The notes under the pieces are model-generated. The model had not been told where the DNA came from, did not search any database, and worked only from the letters and a program-made list of their open reading frames with translations. The position numbers were made by a program, and so were the translations under genes. Below, piece by piece: positions 6,892 through 15,216 of a stretch of DNA of 20,194 bases; position 1 is the stretch's first letter; every line of letters starts with the position of its first letter. Source of the DNA: an uncultured Actinomycetes bacterium (lineage in GTDB: Bacteria; Actinomycetota; Actinomycetes; Nanopelagicales; Nanopelagicaceae); NCBI GenBank assembly GCA_903822245.1, contig CAIJOE010000004.1:1-20194 (forward strand). The letters are read 5' to 3'.

Positions 6892-7788
6892 TCTTGCTCT
6901 GCGAGCCCTTAGGTAGGCGGGGGCCGCAACTTTAATTCGCCTCCAAGTAGAAGTCTTGGCTCGCTTTTCAAAAACCTGATAATCAATTTTCTCTACTTCA
7001 TCAACAATTCCACAATAAAGCTCACTGGCGGCCTCAATACAAGCCCTGCTTTCAGGGGCTAGAAGTTGTATCCCAGGAGTTGCTTCACTTTGAAGTCGGC
7101 GCACTCTGGCAATTTGTTCCTTGAGTGCTTGTCGAATCTGAGGTGTAAGGACGCGCTCTTCTAGCATTTGGGAAGTTACCCCGTGGGCCGCTAATTCCTG
7201 AATTGGAAGATAAACCCGCCCCCGCTCCAAGTCTTCGCCAACGTCACGAATGAAATTAGCGAGTTGAAATGCAGTTCCAAGTTTTTCGGCTGCTACAGCC
7301 GCTTCACTTGAAAGTGAACCAAGAATTGGCACCATTTGCAGACCTATAACCGCAGCTGAACCGTAAACATATTCCATCAGATCTTCAAAAGTTTGGTACT
7401 CAGTAACGCTTAGGTCCATAGTCATTGAGTGTAAGAATGCCTCAAAGTAACTAATTGGAATGTCGAAGCGTTTAACCGTGTCGACAAGTGCGCGACCAAT
7501 GTGATCACGACTTGAACCAGTTTTTATGTCACTTAGAACTCCGTTACCCCAAGTTGAAAGCTCTTTTGCCTTTTCGTCCTCAGTAAGGGTTGAAGCTAGG
7601 TCATCAACTATTTCATCGGCATACCTTGCAAAGCCATATAAAGCATGGACAAACGGACGTTTAGCTGGGGGAAGAAGTAGCGTTGCTAGGTAGTACGTCT
7701 TGCCATGTAATGAATTTAACCGCTTGCACTCGGCGTAGGACTTTCTAAGTTCAGGATCAACTATCCCTGCAGCAGTTAATTCATCCAT
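6889..7788 (-). CDS. crtB: Phytoene synthase
   Basis: Joins two geranylgeranyl diphosphates head to head to make phytoene, the first committed step to carotenoids. It has both Asp-rich Mg-diphosphate motifs of the squalene/phytoene synthase family: DEIVDD at 58-63 and the FQLANFIRDVGEDLERGRVY block containing D182 and D186. The GRVYLP tail of the second motif is intact. The length of 299 residues is normal. It is the last gene of crtE-crtI-crtB, 5 nt behind crtI, with only a weak AGTAG-like ribosome site. Squalene synthase is the alternative family member, but the crtI and crtE neighbours decide for phytoene. Confidence 0.95.
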   Translation of the reverse strand: MDELTAAGIVDPELRKSYAECKRLNSLHGKTYYLATLLLPPAKRPFVHALYGFARYADEIVDDLASTLTEDEKAKELSTWGNGVLSDIKTGSSRDHIGRALVDTVKRFDIPISYFEAFLHSMTMDLSVTEYQTFEDLMEYVYGSAAVIGLQMVPILGSLSSEAAVAAEKLGTAFQLANFIRDVGEDLERGRVYLPIQELAAHGVTSQMLEERVLTPQIRQALKEQIARVRRLQSEATPGIQLLAPESRACIEAASELYCGIVDEVEKIDYQVFEKRAKTSTWRRIKVAAPAYLRARRAR

Positions 7789-7793
7789 AAAAT

Positions 7794-9278
7794 CTACTTA
7801 ACAGGCCCAACAATTCTTTCAGCAGCAAGTCGCCCGGAAATTAAGACCATCGGAACTCCAACCCCAGGTTGAGTTCCAGAGCCTGCAAAGACCACATTTT
7901 CAAAACCCTTGGCTAAGTTCTTTGGTCTAAAGGGTCCGGTTTGAAAGAAGGTATGTGCGCTTGCAAAGGGAGCTCCTTGTTCCATTCCTTGAGCCTGCCA
8001 ATCCAGTGGCGTAGTCATTTGTTCGACTTCGATTGAGTCACCAAATCCGTCATATCCGCGAGATTCCATCGTCTTAATCATTTGATCGCGATACTTGCGA
8101 CCTTGCACATTCCAATCAATATCTGCAGAAAGATTTGGGGTTGGAAATAGTACGTAGTATGAATGTTTTCCCGCCGGAGCTAAATTCTTATCGTCATGGC
8201 TTGGAACTGTTACAAGCAAACTTGGATCTGTCATTAGAGTCTTTTTCGTAATTAATTCATCAAATACGCCATCCCAAGATTTACCGAAGTGGATATTGTG
8301 ATGAGCCAAGCGGTCATAGCTCTTATTTGAGCCAATCAAAAGAGTTACGCATGAAGGGGAGTAGGTAAGACGCTTTACAGAAGGTGGCGTGCGACCTAGC
8401 AGCTCTCGCCATGCGACAGGAAGATCTGGATTTAAGATCAACGCATCACATTCGATCCGTTCACCACCCTGTGTTATTACTGCAGTTGCTCTTCCATTTG
8501 AATGTTCAACAGTTGTTACAGTGGAGTTATATTTAAATTCAACCCCGTGCTTTGCAGCAGCCCCAGCAAGTGCTCTTGGGACAGCATGCATGCCACCATT
8601 TGGAAAGAAAACACCGTTTACTGAATCCATATATGCGATAACGGCGTAGATTGCCAAGGCTTGTTGAGGACTTACTCCGGCATACATAGCCTGAAAGGAA
8701 TAGACCTTCTGAGTTCTTGGATCTTTGAGGAAATCATTTACTTTTGGAGCGAGGCGACGAAAGCCACCTAGTGCAACAAGTCTGGCTAGGTTTGGAGTTA
8801 AAAGATTTAGCGGAGAGTCAATATTTTTATCAATGAAATCATTCATCTCATATTTGTAAAGCTTAGTTACAAAATCCACATACCTTCCGTAACCCGCTGC
8901 TTCATCAGGTCCAATGACATTTCTAATCTCTTCCTGCATGCGTCCAGTCTCGGCATGAACATCAAGTGAAGAACCGTCATGGTAGAAAGCTCTATACAGA
9001 GGTTTTAGCGGAAGAAGTTCAAGCCAGTCCTTTAAGTCTTCACCCACACATGAAAGTGCATCTTGGATTAGATCTGGCATGGTCAAAACAGATGGGCCAG
9101 TATCAAAAGAGTAGCCATCTTTTTGAAGTAAACCATTTCGCCCACCAGGAACACTTTCGCGCTCTACAACGGTTACTTTCCGACCAGCCCCAGCAAGGCG
9201 AAGAGCGGCGCTGAGTCCACCCAATCCAGCGCCGACAATAACTACGTGATCGGTTGGACCTTTAACTCTCTTGGTCAT
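7794..9278 (-). CDS. crtI: Phytoene desaturase (CrtI type)
   Basis: An FAD-dependent, membrane-associated desaturase that converts phytoene to lycopene or neurosporene in successive steps. The N-terminal dinucleotide-binding fold shows VIVGAGLGGLSAALRLAGAG, then the acidic ribose-binding end and VPGGRNG. GYSFDTGPSVLTMP follows, and the family's C-terminal FAD motif is seen in NVVFAGSGTQPGVGVPMVL. It is 494 residues long and full length. It starts with ATG one base after the crtE stop, with AGGAAG 7 nt upstream as ribosome site. A second CrtI-like gene at 11838-13334 probably performs a later desaturation; this one is assigned the first job because it is clustered with crtE and crtB. The number of double bonds added cannot be read from sequence. 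Confidence 0.95.
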   Translation of the reverse strand: MTKRVKGPTDHVVIVGAGLGGLSAALRLAGAGRKVTVVERESVPGGRNGLLQKDGYSFDTGPSVLTMPDLIQDALSCVGEDLKDWLELLPLKPLYRAFYHDGSSLDVHAETGRMQEEIRNVIGPDEAAGYGRYVDFVTKLYKYEMNDFIDKNIDSPLNLLTPNLARLVALGGFRRLAPKVNDFLKDPRTQKVYSFQAMYAGVSPQQALAIYAVIAYMDSVNGVFFPNGGMHAVPRALAGAAAKHGVEFKYNSTVTTVEHSNGRATAVITQGGERIECDALILNPDLPVAWRELLGRTPPSVKRLTYSPSCVTLLIGSNKSYDRLAHHNIHFGKSWDGVFDELITKKTLMTDPSLLVTVPSHDDKNLAPAGKHSYYVLFPTPNLSADIDWNVQGRKYRDQMIKTMESRGYDGFGDSIEVEQMTTPLDWQAQGMEQGAPFASAHTFFQTGPFRPKNLAKGFENVVFAGSGTQPGVGVPMVLISGRLAAERIVGPVK

Positions 9279-9279
9279 T

Positions 9280-10356
9280 TTATATCTTCCTGTTGGTAAC
9301 TAGATTGGCAAGAGTTTGAAGTATTTCTATTGCCTCGGAATCGATAGCAGCAGACTTTAAGGCATTTAATGATTGGTTTGTTAGGTTTGTTATTAAATTC
9401 TCTACCTCTGCCAATGCACCAGAATTCTTGATAATCGCTCTAATCTCTTCAACTTTCTCATTTGAAAGTGTTGTAACGCCAAGTGATGCCGAAATTAGAG
9501 TTTTCTCCTGGCTTGAGGCTAATTCCATAGTTTTTGCAAGCAAGACTGTTCGCTTACCTTCGCGTAGATCATCACCAGCTGGCTTACCCGTCTCCGAAGG
9601 ATCACCAAAGATCCCAAGAACATCATCTCGAAGTTGGAAAGCTTCACCAAGGGGCAATCCATAGCTGGAGTAAACCTCATACAACTCATTTGGATTAATA
9701 CTTCCAAGGGCGGCCCCAAAGTGCAGCGGACGTTCGATGGTGTATTTACCAGATTTATATCTTGCTACTTTTAGAGAACGTTCAACAGATTCAGAGCCCA
9801 ATGCCTGCTCGTATACATCTAAGTATTGCCCAGCCATAAGTTCTACTCGCATCTCGTCATACATCGCAAGAGCGCGGACTAATACATCGCTGCTTAAGCC
9901 TGATTGGTGAAGCATTTTTGCCGACCAAACAAGAGCTAAGTCACCAAGAAGAATTGCTGCAGAAATTCCAAATTGTTCAGCCGATCCTTTAAGTTTCAAA
10001 TCCTTATGCATCGTTTCAAATGCCCGATGAATAGATGGCGCTCCACGCCTGGTATCTGATGCATCCATAACATCGTCATGAATGAGGGCGCATACGTGAA
10101 CAAGTTCTAAACTTGCACAAGCTTTTAATAATTCCGGAGTTGGTTTTGCTCCAGTGCCTAAAAGTCCAACATAGGCAAAGGTGGGACGAAGTCGCTTGCC
10201 ACTTTCAAGTAAGAATCGCTCCATGGCAGATGCAACTGGTTCTAACTCCGATCCAATTTGCGCCAAATAATTGTTTTCACTTCTCACAAACTCCATTAAG
10301 GCCTCATTGACCCAGGCGCGCAGATCAGAAAGGAGCGTCATAGAAGCGGAATTCAC
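9280..10356 (-). CDS. crtE: Geranylgeranyl diphosphate synthase (trans-polyprenyl synthase)
   Basis: Extends allylic diphosphates with IPP to supply C20 precursor. The first Asp-rich motif is D94-D95-V-M-D98 in LIHDDVMDASDTRRG. The second is the actinobacterial form RDDVLGIFGDP, followed by GKPAGDDLREGKRT. The residues 4 and 5 before the first motif are Ala and Cys, small rather than aromatic, which by the known chain-length rule favours C20 or longer over farnesyl diphosphate. At 358 residues it is full length. The chosen GTG start has TACCCT ending exactly 6 nt upstream; an in-frame ATG five codons later has no ribosome site. It leads crtE-crtI-crtB and diverges from metF across 24 nt. It could be named idsA by synteny. 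Confidence 0.94.
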   Translation of the reverse strand: MNSASMTLLSDLRAWVNEALMEFVRSENNYLAQIGSELEPVASAMERFLLESGKRLRPTFAYVGLLGTGAKPTPELLKACASLELVHVCALIHDDVMDASDTRRGAPSIHRAFETMHKDLKLKGSAEQFGISAAILLGDLALVWSAKMLHQSGLSSDVLVRALAMYDEMRVELMAGQYLDVYEQALGSESVERSLKVARYKSGKYTIERPLHFGAALGSINPNELYEVYSSYGLPLGEAFQLRDDVLGIFGDPSETGKPAGDDLREGKRTVLLAKTMELASSQEKTLISASLGVTTLSNEKVEEIRAIIKNSGALAEVENLITNLTNQSLNALKSAAIDSEAIEILQTLANLVTNRKI

Positions 10357-10362
10357 TCGGTA

Positions 10363-10368
10363 AGGGTA
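10363..10368 (-). promoter_or_regulatory. -10 box for leaderless crtEIB operon
   Basis: Minus-strand TACCCT, followed by 6 nt and the crtE GTG. It shares two bases with the plus-strand -10 box of metF, so the two divergent promoters overlap and polymerase should be unable to occupy both at once. Confidence 0.6.
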
Positions 10369-10372
10369 ACCT
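10367..10372 (+). promoter_or_regulatory. -10 box for metF
   Basis: TAACCT lies 8 nt before the metF ATG, giving a transcript with no leader or a leader of one to two bases. There is no Shine-Dalgarno in the 24-nt intergenic gap, which agrees with leaderless translation. Confidence 0.5.
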
Positions 10373-10380
10373 GCCTGCCT

Positions 10381-11232
10381 ATGACAATATCCGTGGAATT
10401 CTTTCCGCCCAAGGATCAGGCGGGCGAAGATCGCCTTTGGGATGCAATGGCCGCCTTACATAACTTGTCTCCAGACTTTATTTCTGTGACCTACGGCGCA
10501 GGTGGAAGCACGCGAGATCGAACCATTCGCATCACTAAAGAAATTACTGAAAAAACTGGTATCAATACCGTGGCCCACCTGACTTGTGTGGGGTCAACAA
10601 AAGCCGAACTTGTGGAGATTCTTGGGCAGTATAAAAGTGTAGGCATCAAAAGCATCTTGGCCTTACGTGGGGATCCAACTAACGGCCCTGCCGCCCCTTG
10701 GTCCAAGACGCCACATGGATTTGATCATGCCGACCAATTAGTTGAATTAGCTGCTCTTACTGGCGGTTTTGAAATTGGAGTTGCGGCATTTCCTGACGGG
10801 CACCCGGCAAGTGGTGGAGATCTAAATAAAGACATTGATGTATTAATCCGCAAAGAAGAGTTGGGAGCAACTTTTGCCACAACTCAGTTCTTTTTTGAAA
10901 GCTCGAAGTGGATCTCACTCGTCGAAAAACTTCAAAATCGTGGTTCTAAGATGCCAGTATTTGCTGGAATCTTGCCTATTACAAACGTCAAGCAACTAAA
11001 GCGGATGTCTGAACTTGGTGGAGCGAGAATCCCGCCAAAAATCGAGCAAGCGTTTACTAGTATTGCCGAAAATGAAGATTCAGTTCAAAAACTAGGAATC
11101 GAAATTGCGACAACCCTGTGTGATGAGTTACTGCAAGCCGGTGTACCAGGTCTTCATTTCTACACAATGAATAGTGCTAAAGCCACTCTTGAAATTGCAG
11201 CGAATCTTGGATTGAGTGAAAATGAATCGTGA
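10381..11232 (+). CDS. metF: 5,10-methylenetetrahydrofolate reductase
   Basis: Reduces methylene-THF to methyl-THF with FAD, supplying the methyl group for methionine synthesis. The start ISVEFFPPKDQAGED carries the catalytic Glu (E6) of the family. VTYGAGGSTRDRT, the strand AHLTCVG, LALRGDP and the later TQFFFE stretch are all standard. At 283 residues it is a normal bacterial catalytic-domain enzyme without a regulatory domain. It faces crtE divergently and its end overlaps the next gene by about 11 nt. As I recall, the metF / polyprenyl-synthase divergence is also present in mycobacteria (Rv2172c/Rv2173), so the pairing is probably ancestral and not a functional link with carotenoids. Confidence 0.94.
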   Translation: MTISVEFFPPKDQAGEDRLWDAMAALHNLSPDFISVTYGAGGSTRDRTIRITKEITEKTGINTVAHLTCVGSTKAELVEILGQYKSVGIKSILALRGDPTNGPAAPWSKTPHGFDHADQLVELAALTGGFEIGVAAFPDGHPASGGDLNKDIDVLIRKEELGATFATTQFFFESSKWISLVEKLQNRGSKMPVFAGILPITNVKQLKRMSELGGARIPPKIEQAFTSIAENEDSVQKLGIEIATTLCDELLQAGVPGLHFYTMNSAKATLEIAANLGLSENES

Positions 11233-11854
11233 TAAATTCTTCGGTGAGTGGTCATCTCTGCATGGTGATGCAAAAATTGAAGGTGCGGTGCGCTGGTGGC
11301 TAAATATTTCCTATCGGTTAGTCAAGCCTCTTGCCGCGATCAAAGTAAGCCCGAACTTATTAACCTTCCTCGGGCTAATTTCAGCTATTGCCCTTTGGCT
11401 CACATCTAGCAATTGGATAGCAGTAATCTTTCTTGCACTTTCGTTGATTTTTGATGGAATAGATGGCTCACTTGCAATAGTTCGAGGAATAACTTCAAAA
11501 CAAGGCGCAGTCATTGATTCAGTAGTAGATCGAATCGCTGAGATATTTTGGGCTTTAGCTCTCTATAAATTAGGCGCCCCTGCTGGAGTTCTATTTATCG
11601 CCACGTTATTTGCCTTTACTCAGGAATACATTCGGGCGCGAGCTGGGGGACTCGGATTTGCCGAAATTGGAGTAGTAACCTTTTCAGAACGCCCAGTGCG
11701 AGCAAGTTTGGTATTGATCGGATTGCTGATGAGCCATGTTACAAAAGATGGTGCGGCGCCTGTCGCATTCCTTTGGTTCTTGATGCAATTGATCGCACTA
11801 ATTCAAGTTGTGAGAAGTTCTAAGAAAAGACTTTCTTCTAGTTCTTCCCAATAG
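11222..11854 (+). CDS. CDP-alcohol phosphatidyltransferase family membrane enzyme
   Basis: An integral membrane enzyme of about 210 residues with several hydrophobic helices. It has the family signature DGIDGSLAIVRG ending in GAVIDSVVDR, that is, the four metal-binding aspartates in the D..DG..A.(9)G...D...D layout. The Arg that normally follows the Ala is Ile here. Such enzymes swap CMP from a CDP-lipid for an alcohol (inositol phosphate, glycerol phosphate and others); the acceptor cannot be told. ATG 11222 was chosen; GTG 11216 would add two residues. Both lie inside metF, so coupling is likely. The 3' end overlaps crtD on the other strand by 17 nt. Confidence 0.85.
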   Translation: MNRDKFFGEWSSLHGDAKIEGAVRWWLNISYRLVKPLAAIKVSPNLLTFLGLISAIALWLTSSNWIAVIFLALSLIFDGIDGSLAIVRGITSKQGAVIDSVVDRIAEIFWALALYKLGAPAGVLFIATLFAFTQEYIRARAGGLGFAEIGVVTFSERPVRASLVLIGLLMSHVTKDGAAPVAFLWFLMQLIALIQVVRSSKKRLSSSSSQ

Positions 11855-13334
11855 CTTGTGCAACTATCTCAGCGCTAATTCCAACTAGCGGTAAGCCCCC
11901 ACCAGGATGAGCTGATCCACCAACGCAATATAGATTCTTAAGCGGTGAGCGATTTTTGGCTCTAAGGAATGCAGAGCGGCCCCCATTACTAGAAGTACCG
12001 TAGATAGAACCACCAGGTGCTAGAGCTGAATTTTCTAGGTCGAAAGGTGTTCTAAACTCCATCACATCTAGACGTTCAGAAACACGCAAACCGAGGGAAT
12101 CTAGTTTTGCGATAATTTTCTTGGCATAGTCCGCAGGATTCTTTTGCCAATCCCAACCTTTTTCTGGATCATGCCTTGGAGCATTTACTAGTACAAACCA
12201 ATTTTCTTTGTTTTCACCCTTAACCATCATCGGGTCATTTGGCGAACAAATATAGATTGTTGGATCTTCAACGGGCTCATTTCGTTTGAAGATATCATCA
12301 AACTCAGCAGCGTAATCTTTTGGGAAATAAATCGAATGGTGATTTAACTTTGGAATATTGCCTGAAATTTTCGAGTTATCTAGCCCAAGGAGCAGTGAGA
12401 ACCCTGCAAGGGACTTAGTTGCCTTAGCAATTTTCTTACGTTCGTTAGTAACAACTTTTACATCTTCGGAGAGAAGTTGGTTATAAACAAGATCGGTATC
12501 TGCGTTGGCAACTACGATGTCAAAATCAATTACCTCTGATTGCAGACGGATGCCGGTTGCAATATTCCCATTGGTCACAATTTGCAAAACCTTGGTAGAG
12601 AGATGGATTGCGACCCCTAAATCTTGGCAGCGCTTTTCAAGTGCAATCGGAAGTTGGCCAAGCCCACCCTGGATATGCCAGGCACCAAATGAACTTTCAA
12701 CAAAGGCGATAGTTAGTAAAACCGCTGGCACCTTGCGGGGGTCAGATCCGGAATAGGTTGCGTATCTATCAACTATTTTCGCTAAGTAAGGATTGTTGGT
12801 GTATTTCGACGTGATTTTTTGCAGCGAGGTAAGTGGGGCGATTATTTTTAAATCTGAAAGGAACCCTTTTCGGGTCAGTAATTTCCTAATGGGAAGTAAT
12901 TCAGATTCGATAAAAGGAGTCCTAGCTACATCCCACATGCGCTCTGCTCTTTGCATCAAGTTATGCCACTGATCTCCAGCACTTTTGCCTAAAGCAGATT
13001 CGATGGCGTCACAGGTTTTTGCAAGTGATAGATTCGGCAAAGTAATTCGTGTTCCGTCATGGAAAAAATAATCAAAAGCTGGATCAACTGGATCAATTTT
13101 CAATATATGTTCGATCCGTGTTCCGGTTTTAAGGAATAGGTCCCGATATACCGCTGGAAGAGTTAGTAGGGATGGGCCAGTATCAAAGGCATATTCACCA
13201 ATCCATTCGGTGCGACATTTGCCACCAACTTGATCTGAAGCTTCAAAGATTTCAACTTTATGTCCAGCTTTTGCAAGTCTGGCTGCGGCGGCCAAACCCC
13301 CAACACCCGCGCCAATTACTGCGATCTTTGCCAT
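11838..13334 (-). CDS. crtD: CrtI-family carotenoid desaturase, probably CrtD-type
   Basis: A 498-residue FAD oxidoreductase. The N-terminal IAVIGAGVGGLAAAARLAKAG and VGGKCRTEW form the nucleotide-binding fold, FDTGPSLLTLP follows, and the C-terminal FAD loop is VGGSAHPGGGLPLVGIS. The AHPGGGLP variant is more common in CrtD-like and other late carotenoid desaturases or oxygenases than in phytoene desaturase. Operon context with CruF-, CruG- and CrtA-like genes suggests it desaturates the 3,4 bond of a 1-hydroxylated carotenoid, as CrtD does in purple bacteria and in myxol synthesis. It overlaps cruG by one base (TAATG). A terminal oxidase role of the CrtP/CrtOx kind cannot be excluded. Confidence 0.82.
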   Translation of the reverse strand: MAKIAVIGAGVGGLAAAARLAKAGHKVEIFEASDQVGGKCRTEWIGEYAFDTGPSLLTLPAVYRDLFLKTGTRIEHILKIDPVDPAFDYFFHDGTRITLPNLSLAKTCDAIESALGKSAGDQWHNLMQRAERMWDVARTPFIESELLPIRKLLTRKGFLSDLKIIAPLTSLQKITSKYTNNPYLAKIVDRYATYSGSDPRKVPAVLLTIAFVESSFGAWHIQGGLGQLPIALEKRCQDLGVAIHLSTKVLQIVTNGNIATGIRLQSEVIDFDIVVANADTDLVYNQLLSEDVKVVTNERKKIAKATKSLAGFSLLLGLDNSKISGNIPKLNHHSIYFPKDYAAEFDDIFKRNEPVEDPTIYICSPNDPMMVKGENKENWFVLVNAPRHDPEKGWDWQKNPADYAKKIIAKLDSLGLRVSERLDVMEFRTPFDLENSALAPGGSIYGTSSNGGRSAFLRAKNRSPLKNLYCVGGSAHPGGGLPLVGISAEIVAQAIGKN

Positions 13335-14377
13335 TAGTTAACTCTACGTCCTCGCCACTGGAGAGTGCCGCGTCGCTTCTTTACAATGGAAAGGGCTAAC
13401 AAATAACAAAGGAGAAGAATTGAAAGTGGATGAAGCAGGGCATAGATCGGATTAGATTTCACTTTGAGGGCAACAATTACTCTTGAAAAGACAATTAAGA
13501 GGTAAGCACTATTAAAGGCAAGGAGTGGCAATACTCCAGTACCAACTAATAATCCAACTGCAGTAAATGTTCCTAGAATCCCACCAAATGCTTTCCAGAG
13601 CGACTTTGTGTAACCAGAAACAAGTTCACTGCCATTTTGATACATCCGGCATTTTGCAACTTTACTACCGTCTGCAACTGCGCCCTTAAAACCTTTTGCA
13701 ATGAGTGCGCGAGCAAGTTCTAGGTCATCAAGGACCTGAGATTTAATCGTTTCATGACGTCCGATTGATTCATAAGCACTTCTCTTCACTATAAAAAACT
13801 GCCCATTTGCAATTGTCATTGAGCGATTCGGGAAGCGCTCGGCCAGGCGCAATGGAACGCTGGCAAGCCAAGACCATTGTAAAAGTGGCTGAATCAAGTT
13901 TTCAATGAATGAACCAGAGAGCTGCCTTGGATATGGAGAGATGAAGTCCCAATTTAAATCTTGCATCTTCTTAATCGAGCTTGAAACTGCGTTCTCGGTA
14001 ATTCGAACGTCAGCATCTAAAAATACTAGGTACTGACCATCGCCAGCTAAGGAAAGTTGTTGGCAGGCAAAATTTTTGCCCAACCATCCCTCGGGCAGTG
14101 TCCTTCCAGATAATTTATGGACAGGAAATTTTGAGATTAGTTCTCCCGTATCGTCAAAAGAATTATCGTCCAATGCGTAAATATTGAAATTTAAGAGTCC
14201 CTTTGACTTCATAACTGAGTCAAGGACTTCTTTTACATTTCGCGATTCGTTGCGCATAGGTATCAATAAGTCCACCGAGTCGCTAATTTGCGCCGGTAAG
14301 TTCTTGATCATCCGAACTGTGAGGACATTGATTAAGGTCAGCGAAAAGGCAAGCCACGCTAGGAAAAGTATCAACAT
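13334..14377 (-). CDS. cruG: Family 2 glycosyltransferase, CruG-like carotenoid glycosyltransferase
   Basis: A 347-residue membrane-bound GT-A enzyme with one N-terminal helix and two or three C-terminal helices. Visible motifs are LLIPMRNES, ALDDNSFDDT, GWLGKNFACQQL, the metal-binding LDADVRI (D121, D123) and VLDDLELARAL later in the fold. These match GT2 enzymes of the CruG/CrtQ type, which transfer a sugar to a hydroxyl on a carotenoid end group. Overlap by single bases with both cruF upstream and crtD downstream (TAATG at each junction) shows tight co-translation with pathway genes. The sugar donor and position on the carotenoid are not deducible. The symbol rests on context plus family. 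Confidence 0.8.
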   Translation of the reverse strand: MLILFLAWLAFSLTLINVLTVRMIKNLPAQISDSVDLLIPMRNESRNVKEVLDSVMKSKGLLNFNIYALDDNSFDDTGELISKFPVHKLSGRTLPEGWLGKNFACQQLSLAGDGQYLVFLDADVRITENAVSSSIKKMQDLNWDFISPYPRQLSGSFIENLIQPLLQWSWLASVPLRLAERFPNRSMTIANGQFFIVKRSAYESIGRHETIKSQVLDDLELARALIAKGFKGAVADGSKVAKCRMYQNGSELVSGYTKSLWKAFGGILGTFTAVGLLVGTGVLPLLAFNSAYLLIVFSRVIVALKVKSNPIYALLHPLSILLLCYLLALSIVKKRRGTLQWRGRRVN

Positions 14378-15192
14378 TAATTAAATGAGTCAGGCTTGCC
14401 GAAGAAGACAGTGTAGAAATAAGGAGTTAGAACTGCTCCGAGAATCAAACCACCGTATATTCCAAGTGCAGCATTGTGGAAAAAGAAAACGTTTCCAACA
14501 ATTCCTGCAAAAAGCGTCCAAGCCAAGAAGATATCTGGCACATTTGAATTAACGCTAAACTTTCGACGTTCCTTAGGCAGAGCAAAATTAAGTAGTCCCA
14601 TTAATGCAAGACCTGAGAAAAGCCATCCAGCCGCGTTTGAAAGTGGAATTTGCTTAGCGAAAGGAATGCTAGGTCCAACTAGTTTCCAACTCCACCTTCC
14701 AGCTGAAACCATTTGCGGGTCTAGGAATAGATCCCAACACATTAGGGCGATGCCGCCATAAAGAAAAACCCAAGCAGAACTCACTTTCCTGGCTGCTATT
14801 AAAATCGGATGGGCCATCATGATCCAGGCAAAAGGAACGACTAGCGGAACACCTGAGATAGCAACACCAAGAGAGCCGTCATATTTGTATGTTCCAAAGG
14901 GCCAGCCAGTTTTACTTCCAAGGAGCTCAACTAGTAAACCAAAGGCGAAGGTAATAAGAAAGAAAGTCGAAAAGTATCTAAAGCCATATGAAAAAAGTGC
15001 ATGCAGCAACATTGCAGCAGCGCCAAAGTAAACAGTCAACAATGTGATGGTGCGAAGTAAATTGCCTTCAACTAGGGGATAACTAATTTGTAGCGCCAAA
15101 GCCAGTACAAAAACTAAATGAAGGGTCCAAGATTTACCAGCGCTAATGCCACGTCGATTCTTTCTGCGTGGGCGATATTGACGGATGGACAT
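14377..15192 (-). CDS. cruF: CruF-like carotenoid 1,2-hydratase (DUF422 family)
   Basis: A polytopic membrane protein of 271 residues with roughly seven hydrophobic helices. The hallmark regions of the carotenoid biosynthesis/CruF family are present: E89 followed by GWPFGTYKY at 96-104, GVPLVVPFAWIMM, DLFLDP at about 154-159, GRWSW and IPLSNAAGW. CruF in cyanobacteria adds water at the C1'-C2' bond of a psi end group; the haloarchaeal relative hydrates bisanhydrobacterioruberin. Here it would create the tertiary hydroxyl of an acyclic carotenoid. It follows crtA by 24 nt without a clear ribosome site and overlaps cruG by one base. No separate CrtC-type hydratase is present in the window. Confidence 0.85.
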   Translation of the reverse strand: MSIRQYRPRRKNRRGISAGKSWTLHLVFVLALALQISYPLVEGNLLRTITLLTVYFGAAAMLLHALFSYGFRYFSTFFLITFAFGLLVELLGSKTGWPFGTYKYDGSLGVAISGVPLVVPFAWIMMAHPILIAARKVSSAWVFLYGGIALMCWDLFLDPQMVSAGRWSWKLVGPSIPFAKQIPLSNAAGWLFSGLALMGLLNFALPKERRKFSVNSNVPDIFLAWTLFAGIVGNVFFFHNAALGIYGGLILGAVLTPYFYTVFFGKPDSFN

Positions 15193-15216
15193 GGCCTAAT
15201 TCTGCCTTAAGTTTGG

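Noticed and set aside
8389..8649. Open frame antisense to crtI
   Set aside because: It runs opposite a clearly conserved coding gene, shows no recognisable domain, and has no promoter or ribosome site.
10382..10387. TTGTCA on the minus strand as a -35 box for crtE
   Set aside because: The spacing to TACCCT would be 13 bp, too short for a standard promoter.
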